Part shown: positions 43,901-57,929 of the stretch, in pieces
Position numbering within the stretch: position 1 is the first letter of the stretch
How the letters are laid out: each line of letters starts with the position of its first letter
NCBI GenBank assembly: GCA_026874595.1
Contig: CM049307.1
Coordinates: 49,751,178 to 49,815,177 of the forward strand
Length of the DNA stretch: 64,000 bases
Origin: Sipunculus nudus
Lineage: Eukaryota; Annelida; Sipuncula; Golfingiida; Sipunculidae
Direction: 5' to 3'
Notes under the pieces: generated by a model
Seen by the model: the letters and a program-made list of their open reading frames with translations, nothing else
The model's database searches: none
What the model was told of the DNA's origin: nothing
Program-made: the position numbers and the translations under genes

Positions 43901-46860
43901 GTTTACATGAGATGAGCTAAAAACCCTTCATATATCCCGAAGTGATTTCTATACTAGCGTTATTAACTCCAAGAAATTGGAAAGGTAATAAAATAAATCA
44001 CATGGTCATTTAAGGTAACATTCCTACAAAGATTTCTCCTCTTATCACAAGAAAGAATCCAAATGGAAACAGCACTTTGTATTGCCAAAAAAAAGCCTGC
44101 CTTGGTGATAAAGTTAAGCAAATCCATCCTCTGAATTTAATCAACACTTAAACCTCAAGAATGTGAGATCCCAGATAAAAAAAAAACAAAAATGAGGACA
44201 CATGATTACAATTATAATAAAACGGCTGTTTTAACTTACTTTCATTGCGCTTATGGCCTATTGTGTTTCGTTTGCAATGAGGTAGTTATCGTTCTGTATC
44301 TGTGAAGGGGGGGGGGGAGCGATGGGGGTGGAGGAAGGCGGGAAGTATCCTGTCGCCTAAAAAATACGTTGTGGATTCGGCGCCACATCAGAGCCATAAT
44401 CGCTTAAATATATGCAGCTTTTATTACCGAGAGGAAATAAAAAAATAGATATTCTACCCCAAGTTATACCATAATTTTGCTAGTCTATACATCAGTTTCA
44501 ACAATGAACGATAAATCATTTAAATATTTCTTACACCGCAAACTTAATCAGAGAGTAATAATAAAAAAAAAGATTTTTTTCTATGAGAAATAAACAGTAC
44601 GAATAACGTTACCACACCTCTACGACAATGCAATACTTAAACAAACATGTACGAAGATGTAATGGAACAGTGGTCGACTCTATATATGAAAAGGTACAAA
44701 ACTGAAATAAAATTGAAATATTATCTGAAATGTCCGATTGTAAAGCTATAATGTAAAACAACGTAATTGTCCATACGTTAAGTACAAGTGCCTCCGAGGG
44801 AAACTTATCGGAAACGTATCGTTGGGTATTATATTGCCTGAGTTTTCTTTTGACGTAGCCGTTAATAAATTACAGTGTGTGTGTCATAACTTTACTCAAA
44901 TCCACGCACTAGCACAGAAGTTAATAGGAAGTTACACTGTAATGCCAAGCCACCCTTTGAAGTCAGGGCAATGCTACACAGATATATATGCACACGCCCA
45001 ACCATGCATTTTCCAAGATTATCAACCTTTCAATCCACCCTAGATAAGTTTTTGGAAAATCTCAGATTGGCTAATAGCCTATTATTGTACCACAGGACAG
45101 AGATTTCAGCCTTCAACCCTTTTTAACGTGGCGTTACGAGCTTGTTGGATTGTAAAGCAGGGGTTATGTGAATCTGATGTATTCAGTGGCGCGCACACTC
45201 ACTGCCGTATTATGGTCTTGTGGTAGTTTATCTTACTCTGTCAGGTCGTAAAGGTTTATATAGGTCGTTTATTATTCAGTGGTTCTACATCTTTATCCCC
45301 TTTTCGTATCTCCCTTGGCAGCCGCTAATGCTTTTAAGATTTGCAGGTACTCTGTATATATGGATAAATTATATAACTTATGTATGGTTCTTTGACCGTA
45401 TCACATAAGTGTATTATCCAGCGCAGATGTTCCGCACGTAGATCTATACGTCTATAGTGGTATTGAAAACGTTCATTGAAAAAAAATTAATGACGGCCTG
45501 GCCAGTCCACGGCCACAGCTAAGATGGATACATTTATCCGATACCCCTTTTCATCCGTTTTTTCTTCTTTTAATTAAAACACCTATCGGTCTCTGATCAG
45601 GATATATTAAAAAAATACATGGTCATTTCTCTTTGTGGGCGCTAAAATTAGTCACAGAGCTTTACCACTATTTTCTCTGCGTACATACATTGACTGTATG
45701 TGCACAGTCTTCCGTACAAGCCGACCTGCCAGATGCCCAAGTTACTTAACCATTAATAATTCATGCCAAGATCAGTTGCTCGATGAACAATCTAGTAAGT
45801 GTATCTGGGCTGGTAAACCAATGTTGGTGATGAGTACTTGCAATAGTATTTCACATTTACATGATAAGGCGATATGGGAATAAACAACCGACATAATTTA
45901 TTTTGCTATATCCACTATAGATAATCCAGATCTCTGTCATCAGAAACGCCTTTCGGTCAGTATGATTATTACCAGAATTTTAAATCCAAATACTTAATGC
46001 ACGCTGCTCCCGTTGCGTTTCACCCACCCCGTTAGACTAAACCTTCAATGATAAAATGTAACATATATACCGGCTTGCTTTTGGGACACCAACGAAATAC
46101 ATCCCCGAACATTATTGTGCATCGAAAAGAAAAATAAAGTTACTATTCACTTCCTTAAATCTTCTTCCTTAGAGATGAATCTGGTTGGATTTAAAGTTGA
46201 AAACTAAACTTGAGGTGTAATATGTGACATGGCATGACACAGTCAAACTTTATATTTGTTTGATCAATTTATTTTTTCTCCTTCTTCTCTCGTTGTGAAG
46301 ATATATGTCGTATAACACTGACTATTATTGCTGTATTTTGCACTATCCTACACGGGAATTCTTTGATCTGCAATCCAAAAATTGGTGCCAGGGATACATA
46401 TAATGCATTTATGTATATTCATAATTCGGTAAAGTGAAGTGGTATTAACGTTATATCACAATGTATATATTTGTCGATTCTGGAGTCCTGTCCTGTCCAG
46501 TTTAACCGAGGTACATGTTTAACATGAATATATGATTCATACGTTTTTAAAAATATTACTTTCAGTTTATGGTAGCACTATAAATTAAATCAAAGCGTGT
46601 ATCAAAAGTATGTTAATAACTTTATTAAAGTACGGTCATAGAAGACTGGTCGCCAAGCCTTTCCCAGGCAACCCTGAATGAGGCTGTTCCTATATTTTGC
46701 TTATAACATATTGCTATCTCTACAAATCGGGTAAGAAAGATATTGTCTTTTATTTTGCTACTTTTTTTACATTTCTCTACTTCCATGAAGGAATTTTTTT
46801 ATTGTGGCAAAAATTAAATTTCTTAGTTTTCTGCGTGTGGTCGAATCAGACAGAAATCCC

Positions 46861-47199
46861 TTAATCTTTTCTTTCTCGCAATAATTTCTTTATCAGTGAG
46901 AACAAACATTTCCTTTGTCGCAGAGTAGAAATAAATGATGCAGTTTTCTCGTTAATCATGACATTCTCTTTTTCTTTGGGGGTTTCACCGCTTAATGAGC
47001 TTCTGACAAGAAAGCCGCCTCTGAACTGTTTCCCTCCCGTGGCGTTCCTAATCAGTTGAAAGATGTTTGCATTTGATGCATTTAACATTATCCCTAGGAG
47101 TCCAGGAATTTGTAAACAAGTTTCCTGTGTATAAAACAAGTGCTGAACTTGGAACCCTGTGGGATGGCAAAAAGGAGGAGGAAAAAAGGAGAAAGCCAC
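46861..47199 (-). other. 112-codon open frame, not conserved in its duplicate
   Basis: The frame has no recognised domain. The collinear alpha segment (about 34680-34980) is clearly homologous in DNA (CTCGTTAATCATGACATT and TCCTTTGTCGCAG shared). Read in the same direction and frame, however, it meets a stop shortly after the Ile-Pro-Gly stretch and carries further frame changes. This argues against coding function. Confidence 0.15.
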
Positions 47200-48609
47200 C
47201 AGTTTTTAAACAAAGAGGCCACCGTTAGGTTTCCTCATTCTCGATCACAACGTACGTCTGAAAGTGACGGATAATACCCCTAAAGAGGTCAAAATAATTG
47301 CAGAGTTGTCTCTTATAGCGCATATTCAAGGTATCTATAATTATTAAATATACCTTTTATACATTTATAAGTTATGTATTTGATAAATTATATAATCAAT
47401 CTAAAAAGTGATATTCATACACGTCTTTGTAGGCAGGGTGACGTGATTTCGCAGATTTTAATTATCTACTCCTGTGCGACATGCTTTGGTGTAACAAGCT
47501 CCCTATATTCCCACTCACCCATTTTGATTATAAGGCAACGCTTACATTATATCATTGTAAAACAGAGTATCTTCCGGGTTTACGTCTTCTTTGTCGTAGG
47601 CCGAGTCCAGCAATACGATTTAACCCCTCCTGAGGTATGCGTTTTATCTGAGCTTTCTTTACAACAGTTCGAGACGTTGTTGCGAAATGGATTGTGACCA
47701 ATAAAACACGTATATGCCAGAATATTGGTGTTGGCCTAAGGCTTGTCAAAAAAGGAAGGTACTCATACTCTTTGTTATTCATACTCTTATCAAAACAAAA
47801 TGCCTGATGGCTCTCCTGAATTAAACCTTGTGAACACAATTGGGTTGGCAAGATAACCAGACAATGGAGATATAACATATAGAGCTTATTTAAGACTTAT
47901 TTAATTATTTAAAATTATGTGCACTTCCCCTGGTAATACCATGTTTTATCAAGTCAATATATCACTGCTAATAGTTATATCAATCAATCAAAACATTGGC
48001 AGCTTATTAAGAAAAGGAATTCTATGATACAGAGGTATTTATAACAAAGTTAGTGTCCTAAGGAAGAAAAATATTACTTGAGCGAATATTAGCTATAGAT
48101 GTCTCGAAATAAAAGGTTAAATATACACAATGTTTGTTCATTCACAAAAAAAGACATGTTTAAAAAAGACAAGTTTGTTATAGTTAGAATTTATTTCAGT
48201 ACTAGATTATATTGGTAGATGTTGAAATAATAAAATGGGACAATAGAGACAACCTATTTAAACAACTGACAGGTGAGTCCTTATGGTTACTGGTATTATG
48301 GTATATGTTATTCAACTTTTTACGGTCATGTTACTTTTCGTTGAAAGATTGGCTCTTTCCCTCTTGCCCATTTATTGAGAGCGAATTTATTACACAACAA
48401 ACATTTTTGTCAAGAGAAGGGAAAGCTAGGCTTGTTATGTCTAATTATATACAGATTTAATTTCCTGGGGGATTCTTAGATGTCACCCGTAGAACAAAGT
48501 AGCATGTGTTACCACAAGAGTTTCAAACACGTAACTGTTGTTGTGTTCAGTTTTTTGGAGCAGCAATATACCTTCCCAAATACAAAGAAGATGTAGCGAG
48601 GTGCTATCA

Positions 48610-51150
48610 TATCATGTAATTCAGTGTGAAACCATCATCAATTTATGTTTCTTTGTGGCTGAATCAAATCAATTCATACACTTGTAAGAAAATTACACCT
48701 TTACCGTGCAGAATAAATGTTATAAATGAACCAAGGGACAACGTGTGGACTCCATGTAGTAAAACATCTACCGAACAACCTGTCATCTTCATCTGATTAA
48801 ACTGCGTTATATCAAAACGCAAAAAAAGGTGTATTGCGCATACAATTATTAAAAGTAATACTATACTGTCCTCGAGACAATAAGGTCAAATTCCTACGAA
48901 ATTATTTTCGGAAGTTTGAAGTTATCCTCTTTCTATCATTAATGCTGAATCTGATATTCTTCTCTGTCCACCAAACAATTGTTCTTTACATCCTCCTATT
49001 AATTATGTAAACTGATTCGAATTATTGTGAGAGAATGAGACTTCCCTTTGTCGAACTGAATAAAATAACAAATTCATCAGATCGGCTTCTGCAGAATACA
49101 AGTGGAAACTCTAAACGTTTTCGCTTGTCTCTTAATAAAACCAGTTTCTATGACCTTGAATGAGGACGAATTAAGCGGAATTACTTATGTCAAATAGATT
49201 ACAATTACAAAATGAGTTTTAATCTATAACGTTCATATAAAAGATCATTATTCCAAATCCCACTGATGATCAGAACACATTTACAGTAACAATGCAATTT
49301 ATTTATTATTTTATTTATTAGCAAATGTATATACAGGGTGACATATTCAGGCATAGCCTGATCTTATACAAGGCCTTGCTTATATTACAATGAACTAAAA
49401 ATTTGGGAAGAGGTAAAAATTCAAGCAATAATGTAAAATAACATATGTACAATATTAGATGATTTCACAAAAAATTCTAGATGTCACGTTTGTTAATAGC
49501 AAGAGGTGATTAAGCTAAGATGGATGCAAATCATCTGAGCTATAGTGTTAACTCCTTGCCCTTTTTCGTCATCTTACGACAAAACAACAGTAAAACAAGG
49601 AAATATTTTTATCAACCATTAGTTAGTTTTGATCTATCTAATTCCTAGGCTTCGATACGTGTATGTTCAGCCGATATAATTTTCTCCAAAGCAACAACAA
49701 CCCATCTGCTGATGCCTGGATTACATCACATATGTGTCTTTCAAAATATGTTATCTGTCATCAATCTGTGTTAGAGGTATACTGCTTTCCAACAAAAAAA
49801 AAACCAAGATTAATGACATCAAATTATGTCAGAATATTACTGTATATATATGTATGGACGATTACTGCAAAATGTAATATAAATATGATTTAAAATGCAT
49901 TATATTTGAAATGACAAACATCACGGAATATTCATATTAATAGACACCGCATAAATTATTCATGTTTTTATTAATTGCTTTCGTGATGCTCTCCTGTTAT
50001 TTGGCTTTTCATTGAAAAGCATTCATCAGTGTCACAAGATAAGGACTGACCACACCCGTGGTACCTTGGTTACGTATGCGTATCAGAACAGGTCTCATAT
50101 GTAACTCATTTCTCCAGGAAGCACATGCAAACTGTATAGGAAAACCTTTTAATTTGGCACTCTGCAATGCATTTCATTTAAAATTCTTTGAAATGACTAA
50201 CAAATAGCAAAATGTGCATTATAGGTATCTGTAAAACCATTTGTTCTGCCTCCATTCCATACTTATGTCTTATATTAATCAGAACACATTGTATCAGTAC
50301 TTTCAAACTTCAGTAACCATTAGTCATTAGTTTAAAACGATCAAGCCTCTGGTAAAAAGATTTAGAAGTCAAAATAATTTCCAAGAATATCACACTCTTT
50401 GTTATAAATTATAGTGTAGAGACAGCTTTATTTAGTTACAGTGCACTGCGAATTAGAAAGAGAGAAATAAAAATTACAATTAAACTTATTAAATTCCTTT
50501 TCAGTTAAGGCCATTCATATTGATAACTGTGGTTTGTGTTATAATGTTCCATTCGGTATTTTAGCAATGATTTATAGTTTTATTGTTTATAATTTCACAG
50601 AAAGTCATTGCCTAAGAGAACAAGTGTACTTTATTTCAGCAATACAATCGATATGTCGCATTTCTTTAATGTTATACCAGGACTACTATACACATTTTGG
50701 CTAGGCTTCTCTCTTATGTAATTAGCGTTTTTAGCGTGATTTGTTTGTGTTGTTTGACACGAAAGAATTCTCGAGGTAACTCATTCCATCATACCATTTT
50801 GCTATCTCGTATTTAAAACCATAAAGTAATTTACATTGTAAAGGTCCAAGCGATCCGACTTATGTATTTATCTTATTATTTGTTTTTCTACAAACATAAT
50901 AGATATGTGAATACATCATATCATTAATTTGCAAAGCAAGCTTTTTTTAGCATGTGACATTACTGTTTGAGCATTGACATGATTAATTTACAGCTGATCT
51001 ACATGTGACGCATATTGACTTCTGTACGGGGCTACTTCATCAAAAAGCAAAATACTAACACGGTAACATAGACCTAACGCCATTTCGGCCCTCCCACACG
51101 AGCATCAGAGTGCCTTTAAATCTTGTATAGACGGTCGTACTGCAAGGCTT
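48610..51150. other. Gamma-specific stretch without recognised genes
   Basis: AT-rich. CATCTGAGCTATAGTGTTAACTCC near 49532 resembles the left end of the 37351 element and is followed by TTTTTCGTCATC, so it is probably a short remnant of that family. A TTATTTATTATTTTATTTATT stretch lies near 49300. Nothing else recognised. Confidence 0.4.
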
Positions 51151-51538
51151 CTTAGCTTACGGCACGCTGTCTTTTAAAATAAACCAGACAACGCGTTAGA
51201 AATGTTTGTGTACTTTTTAACAACTCTTGCAGTATACGATAAAATTATTTTAAACTGAGTATATTGGTAAATCTTTAATCTCCATGTTTCTTGAATTTCT
51301 GATCGCATGAACGCAAGCATATTCTCCTTGGGTTACTAGACGATAGCTTACTATAGTACGCCACACTTCAGTTGACCTCTTCCCATAGAGAAAAATTTAC
51401 CCTTTCATTTGTGAGCTCAAATTTATTCGTTTATGTCTTTTAATGCATCATTCGCGGCATTCATACCATGGTAATGATGTAAAAGGATGGATGTTAGTTG
51501 CAGTGCTCTCCCGCGATTTTTTCTTTCTCCCTCTATCT

Positions 51539-51546
51539 CGCTCTCT

Positions 51547-51590
<44 letters not shown>
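51539..51590. repeat. (CT)n microsatellite
   Basis: Counterpart of the run at 43449. The minus-strand frame codes for Arg-Glu repeats and is an artefact. Confidence 0.95.
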
Positions 51591-51594
<4 letters not shown>

Positions 51595-54500
51595 ATGGCT
51601 GTGTTTCCAAAATAGGTCGTGACTCGTGAGCATCTTATATATCTTGGTATACCATATTCTTTTTTTACTTGACCAAAACAAATCCCTGCTCCAATATGAT
51701 CGTTTTTGCTGTTTAACTAACACCCGAGACTGGGCTAAGTCGCCGATGAGCAGATCTATTCAAACGAAAAGTAAAACTGTGTATGAAACATAGACGCATC
51801 AATAACTTAAATGTCATCTGTAATGGGGGAAAAAGAGATTTTTTTAAAGTTGTTCTATACTTTCGGTAAATAGAAATATCGTAAACCTTTTCTGACTGAC
51901 ATTTCAAATACTAATATTGCCAGAACTGATTTTTTTATTCTCTTTTTTCCCCAAAGGGACATCTTTCCGCAGACAACGGAGCTGAGCTGAATAACCTTCA
52001 TGTATTCCTCGGTGTTCTTTATACAAGAGTTGCACAAGCCTTTGAAGGTTTAGATAAATCATCCAGCCGGACATTATAAAATCTCATTTGCTTTGAGGGA
52101 TTGTAAATCCTAGTATCTTCGTATTTGATTTTTTGCTGAATCGGTAAACTTTGTCACACTTTGTTTAGAATTCGCCTTATTTTTCCATTAGCTAAAAGTG
52201 ATGTCGAGGAGGCTTCTTACATTACTTCTCCCGCATAACAGATTTATGTCATATTTTAAAAGATTTTTTGACAAATAGTTCATGTATATTTTAAAATTTA
52301 TATCTTACAGAATCATTTCGTGTGGGTAGGTATTTTAATCTTCATATTTTTAATATGAAGTTAATATATAAATATATATATATGGGTTTATATATATGTG
52401 TATATTTATATTTATGCATATATATGGCATATTATTATATATATAATATATTATAAAAATATAGAAATTATATTTAAACATTAACAAGATGGTTTCATGC
52501 CTCCGGCATCTAGGTGCTTAGTCATATACGTTATTTCCCTTAAACATGATATATTAATAATGTTACGTTTATCATTTGGTGATCTTACTTACAGTAAAAT
52601 TAAAACACTTCAATTTACGAAACCTGTGTCTCGTCCCATACATTAATGCATATCAGCGGTTCAAAGGGTGACAGTTAGCCAACTTTTTTATTTAAACCGT
52701 TTTATTAATGTATAAAATATGTGTCTCTCTTTAATGGATTCAAAATGTTAAGTGAGGTTTTTTTTTCACTGTATGAATATATCATATGGATTATGTTTGT
52801 TAGCAGTTGCACATTTTACCATCTTTTTTGCCAAGTATTCCAATTGATATTTTGCAACCCCGGTCAGGTAAAACTTAAAAAAAATATTTGTTAATTCTAG
52901 GAGCTGGATCTTTAAATACGAAGATGACACTTTATATTTAACAGGTGTCTTTTTCATTGCCAACGGAGACGTGCGAGTTGGCCAGGCCCACGTGTGGGGA
53001 CTGACGTGTAGAAACACAGCTCTCATGCCAATCTGGAATTTTCTGGGCTGGACGCGCTCTATGGGCGCGTGTCTTGTATTGTTCTTTTGGCGCGTGTGTA
53101 TTATGTATTGTTGGTTTTTTTTATTGTTCGTGAAATAGGGGTTTCTGGGCTTTGGGGTGAAAGGTTATAAATAGGGGCTGTGGTTTAGAGCCGAAGGGGA
53201 GGAGAGTGAAATATTCCAGCGTACACGGAAGAATGTAAGTTTGTGGACCTTTCCGATAACTGCAGCAGTTATAGATCCTTTTCGATTAACGGATTTTATA
53301 TAGTCTGCAGTTTGCTTTTGGGATTACTGCCAGAACTTCACTTTTGGATTACAACAGATTGATTTTGTGATTGAATTAGACTATTACTCTCTGAGAAGAT
53401 TTATGTGGTCTGTTCATCTGGATTATACGTTTTAAAGGACTTGTTGTCACTGTGACAGTGGCGGTATCCAGGTACTGTACACTTTATTAATTAAACTGTG
53501 AATTTGTATTGATTTGCTGTTGCACTGTTGTTATGCTGTGTAATTATATTGATTTAGTGTATTGTAATGTTAGGATTGTTTTAAGTATAAATTATAATTA
53601 TCGGTTAAAAAAAATTCTTTGACTTCTTTATTCATTCCTCAAGACATTTCACGCTGCTTAGTGTTACAGGATCTGATTTTTTTCTCCATAACAAAATAAA
53701 TGCTCGTCACGACTACTTGATCTGTTTTTTTAAGGTTCCGTAACAACATTTACTGGTGTCGCAGTAAAAAATATGGTTAACATAGTTGATTTATCACATT
53801 TCTTAAAATGTCTGGGATTGAAAATTTCAGGCAGTCATGCACAAATCAAACTAGATTCTCACTCTAAACCGGTCTTTTCATCTTAATGTCTCTGGAATCT
53901 AGCCTCAGGGATTGATGGTTGTAGATTTCCATAGCTGGTTCTCTCACTGTCTGGTACGATGGTTACCTGCAGTCGTTGATGACCATTAATGAACTAATAC
54001 AATGATTTTTGTGAAAGATAACCACAAAGGCTTAATTGTAGGAGACAGGTAGGCTTAGAATCACAGGTCTCGCTTCTGTAAACTTTGGCAAAGATTTATT
54101 CCTATTGGACATTTTATTTCTTGCAAGTGCCCTGTTTTGTCAACGTGATGGAACTAGCAACTGCTTATTTTTGCTCCAGCAAACCACCTCCATTTTGTAT
54201 GCTTGGTAAAATACTTTTATCTAAGTAAATATATCAGGCAGGATAACATTTTGGTTTTGGACTTAACTATAAATATATACCACACTACACGGGTCCTTGT
54301 GATTAACCACTCAACCATAGACTCCGGTTAATAATACCTGCTTGTTTAATGGAGGAACATAACCTTGGATATGTGTCAAATAAAGTTACTGATGCCTAAT
54401 TTCTTCTCTGCCTTACACTTAAAAGTAACACATTTCCTTCTTATATTTTTAATAAATGAATCGGTGTGATTTCGTATCTCTTGTTCAGAAAAAATTGATG

Positions 54501-55700
54501 AACCTTTACCACAAATATCCCAAGGCTTATGGAGTGTAACATAATTGTTCTATGCTAAAATAGTATGTAAAATGTGTCGCTCATATCCTGTTGTACGGTC
54601 ATCCAAACTATGGTGACGTAACCTTTAATGCATAATACAGCATAAACTACTCGAATCATCCATACAGGACAATATAGCCATATATGATATATCCATGGTC
54701 GGTCACAGATTGTAGTGAAAAATTCCTCAAGTTACACTGTTTATAACGGAAGATGCCCATTTATACCTCAGGTAATATCACACTAAATCACAAATGGCGC
54801 TTGGTTAATCACGTTTCGAGACGTAAATTACTAAAACAAATATTAGAATCCCATAAGAGACCGCCGGAAAGTGGGAGATATAGCCCTCTGTCTGAATTCA
54901 ATATCTGCTTGAAAGCCGACCAATGTATTGTCCAGAGGCACTTTGGAATCTACATAGAAGTAATCTTCTTGGACAAAAATAATCACATTTCTGTTTTATA
55001 TTAAAGGTATATGATTCAGCAGAAGACAGATCTGTGTGCATCAATATATCTGCGTATTTTGAGCATATGAAATAAAACATTAGCCAAGAAGCGATGGTCC
55101 ATGAAGTGATGTTTTGACATTCAAAGACTCATCAACCGGTTCATTCAAATGATCAAACGAGATGATTTTGACAGTTATTTTATATTCCGACTAAGGGACA
55201 ACTAAGTGATTCTCTGCATTCCAGAACGATATAAAAACACCGAAATGTACTTTGCCTAAAACAAAAATATTGATCTAGGATAAATGTTATTGTTATTTTA
55301 ACCGTGTCCCAATACAATGCCCACCGAGCATACCTAACGCAGCAACAGAATCAACGGTTTCATTATTTTCTTTTTCTTTTAAAGAGACAATATCTATCTG
55401 CTTGAACATATAAACCCTAGGAAACGGCTGTTTACGTTTAAAACAGAGACAAATAAAAAGTATATATTACCTCTACTGAAGCTGACAAGATTGCTTTGAG
55501 GTTTTTGCTTATATCAGAATATATCAGGTTTATGATTATGTCTCTTTACTGATCGACCGTCTTAAAACAAGAGTTTTGATAGTACAGACGCTTTTGTCCC
55601 AGATAACATCCCCAAATACATGTTTTCATCGACTTGAGCTTCAGTCGTTTCCATTTTCGCCTTTTTATTCATAGTTTAAATGTCACCAAACCCCCTCGAA
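51590..55700 (+). repeat. Array 2, duplication copy delta
   Basis: This segment aligns collinearly with 59170-61620. Anchors are CATAGACGCATCAATAACTT (51792 against about 59387), GGCTTCTTACATTA (52211 against about 59800), AATAAAGTTACTGA (54381 against about 60480), GAAACGTAAATT-like (54822 against about 60778), TATGATTCAGCAG (55009 against about 61000) and CTGATCGACCG (55550 against about 61490). The offset falls from 7.6 to 5.9 kb, largely because delta contains an LTR-like sequence and other extra sequence between 52300 and 54100. Confidence 0.75.
53000..53760 (+). mobile_element. Probable solo LTR or LTR fragment
   Basis: A GC-richer block stands out from AT-rich surroundings. It has a TATA box (GGTTATAAATAGGGGC near 53165), AATAAA near 53695 and GTAACAACATT followed by TGGTGTCGCAGTAAA at 53754. 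The last sequence resembles the TGGTGTC-type primer binding site that follows Ty3/Gypsy LTRs. No second LTR and no gag-pol frame are in the window, and the matching place in copy epsilon lacks the block. The left border, near TGTAGAAACACAG at 53007, is uncertain and no target duplication was found. A promoter and 5' exon of an unrelated gene is an alternative. Confidence 0.45.
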
Positions 55701-56430
55701 AGAAATATATGTGTATATGATAATCGTCAATTAGTCTTTTTGTAGCCGAAGCCCGTTTAGGGTTCACAGGACTACCAGTAAAACTTCCAGGATGACAGGT
55801 AATGTTGTAATTTTAGATTTATACTTATTCCCGTAAACCGGTCTGGTATGCTGTTTCTGCTGCTATCATAAAAATAAAATAACCAAGTAAGTTTCCCTCG
55901 ACTGCATTTTTTAGCATTGCCTATATTTTGACTCGATTGACAATTTTTTTATTGGTAGGTGTTTACCTACTGCTGAAGACTACAGGTCGTGGTTAACAAT
56001 TATTTTGAGCATTATTTTATATTAAAATGGCATTTCTTGGAAATGTTTTCAATTGCCCGAGTTACACTTTGGAGCTAAAAGGTCTTTTCTTCGAACTCCT
56101 CCAGCGCCTCAATTGCATGGATAATGTTCAAGCCTCGTTGTAACCTCACAGGCTCGCTCTAGCTTCTTAGCGGAAGGTTATGACTTCTGAGTTATTCCTA
56201 ACCCCGTGCACATGGAATCTGAAATCTAAATAATAACATATTATAATTAGTGTATGGATATTTTAATCAATCCTAATTCAATATAGGGTGCCACCAACAG
56301 AACAAACCTCTTTCCTGTAAAAATAATAGAAGATAATACTTCCTTGAGCGACGCTTTCTGAAGAGTGCCAAGGCATGTTGGATAGATGGTGGTTACGTCA
56401 CAAGACTGGACATGACAGGTGAAAGGACCA
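55700..56430. other. Stretch without recognised features
   Basis: No gene or repeat recognised. Confidence 0.35.
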
Positions 56431-56452
56431 TATATATACATGTATATGTATG

Positions 56453-56501
<49 letters not shown>
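56431..56501. repeat. Interrupted (TA)n microsatellite
   Basis: TATATATA with TACATGTATATGTATG interruptions at the left and an uninterrupted run from 56459. The 118-codon minus-strand frame over it is an artefact of the run and its AT-rich flank. Confidence 0.95.
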
Positions 56502-56503
<2 letters not shown>

Positions 56504-57660
56504 GCACAGTCCATTTATTTGATAATAATTTAAAAATTATTATTATCAAGAAGTTTAAATAAAAATAAAAATGTATACAGTATAAAAATATCAAATAATA
56601 CAAGCTGCTAAAAAATAATTATTATTGAGTAAATAAAAAAGCTTACCCTACCAGCCCCCTTTATACACCCTGAAATTCTGTCTAAACTAGCTAGAACATA
56701 TTACTCGAGGCTAAATTTCTGCAAGTGTTACTAGTACATTTTTGTGCAGCGAAAGCACAAACCGTTAAATTCCAGAAGGGGCGGGTCCGGTCCGGTCCAG
56801 GGATAGGCGATCTGGTATTTCGTGTTGCCGGTCGGTCCAACCTAAAATTGTGTACAAGACCGATCCAAGCGTGCCGGTCCTCACCTCTACAAAATAACAT
56901 ATTTTATTGTAATTATTCATACGATAGATAAAGGTTATCTATGCTGAGACGTTATGAACGTCTTGTGCAATATAGACTACCTAGCTGTGGCTTTACTAGT
57001 ATTATGCTATCCATTTGATGTTATTGTTATTAAAATATTTAATTCACACACAACGTTAATTCACACATTACGTTATACTTATATATGTTGCGTCATGGTG
57101 TGGCAACATTTAATATTGCTACCTATATTTTGGATGATTTTATAAACATTTTGGTTTGTTTTTGCCCTATGCAATATATCCCTTCTGACATTTCCTGGTC
57201 TCTCCTGTGTTCATTGTGAAAATCACTAAAAAAACAAATGAAACAATATATAATCCCTAATATATTTCTGTCATAATATCGTATATATACCAAATGGATT
57301 GAACGTTCTCTTCATAATCATTGCAGACTCACCTTGAAATGTTGCTATTATTTGTCACACCAGTTTCGCACTAGTTGAGCACAACAACTAAACTATTGCC
57401 TGATTATACACTTGTGATCCTATGGTTTTTCAGGTGAGGGCCTTTTCTTAATATGGCGTTTGTTCTAGATGGGTGTCATCAGACTGATGATTTCGATTAT
57501 GGTAACAAAAAATTTCAGTATATTTTTAAATATCTATACGGTGTAAGGAACAAGAACATGTAGGGTTGACTGAACCTTCTATTTTTTTCTAAATAAATGT
57601 TGGGTTATTAAAACTGTTCAGTCATTTTAAAATTTTCAGCTACCACTTAACCTCACCTTC
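56502..57660. other. Stretch without recognised genes
   Basis: Contains a short GC-rich island at 56770-56880 (GGGGCGGGTCCGGTCCGGTCC, GTGCCGGTCC) with opposite-strand overlapping frames. No domain or repeat family identified. Confidence 0.35.
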
Positions 57661-57900
57661 CATACATACATGCTTATCTTGGTAGATGACTCATATATAT
57701 TTATGTTTCGTGAGTATAATACATTGTATCTTGTGGCGCCATCTACATTTTCTATTCACAGTTTGTTTGTTCAATAACTTCGAAACCTTCAGGAAGGAAA
57801 GTTTGTTTTTCTATGACACACAATCATATCATACCATCGAAAAAGTAAAAGACCTTCATAGGGATCATTTAGATCTATATAATCATGCAAAATTGAAGGT
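57660..57900 (+). repeat. Isolated monomer related to the 38477-39930 tandem array
   Basis: TTGTGGCGCCATCTACATTTTCTATTCAC near 57730 matches AGGTGGCGCCACCTACATTCTCATTCAC at 38726-38753. The following TTTGTTCAATAACTTCGAAACC occupies the place of CATATCTCGGGAACCG. A single diverged unit lies 17 kb from the array, so the family is dispersed as well as tandem. Confidence 0.55.
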
Positions 57901-57929
57901 AGACAGTCTTGCATTTTCTTCAGAACTGT

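Larger units (their letters stand above)
44000..51540 (+). repeat. Array 2, duplication copy gamma
   Basis: Collinear with alpha from 44020 to 48130, then with beta from 48220 to 48610. The segment 48610-51450 (2.8 kb) is absent from beta at the corresponding point (about 43375-43440). Inside it, 51150-51475 resembles 21400-21760 in array 1. The right border is the CT microsatellite, where the next unit begins. Confidence 0.7.

Noticed and set aside
49290-49410. LINE 3' end (TTATTTATT-rich with ATACAAGGCC)
   Set aside because: No reverse transcriptase frame, target duplication or second copy to support it; left unassigned.
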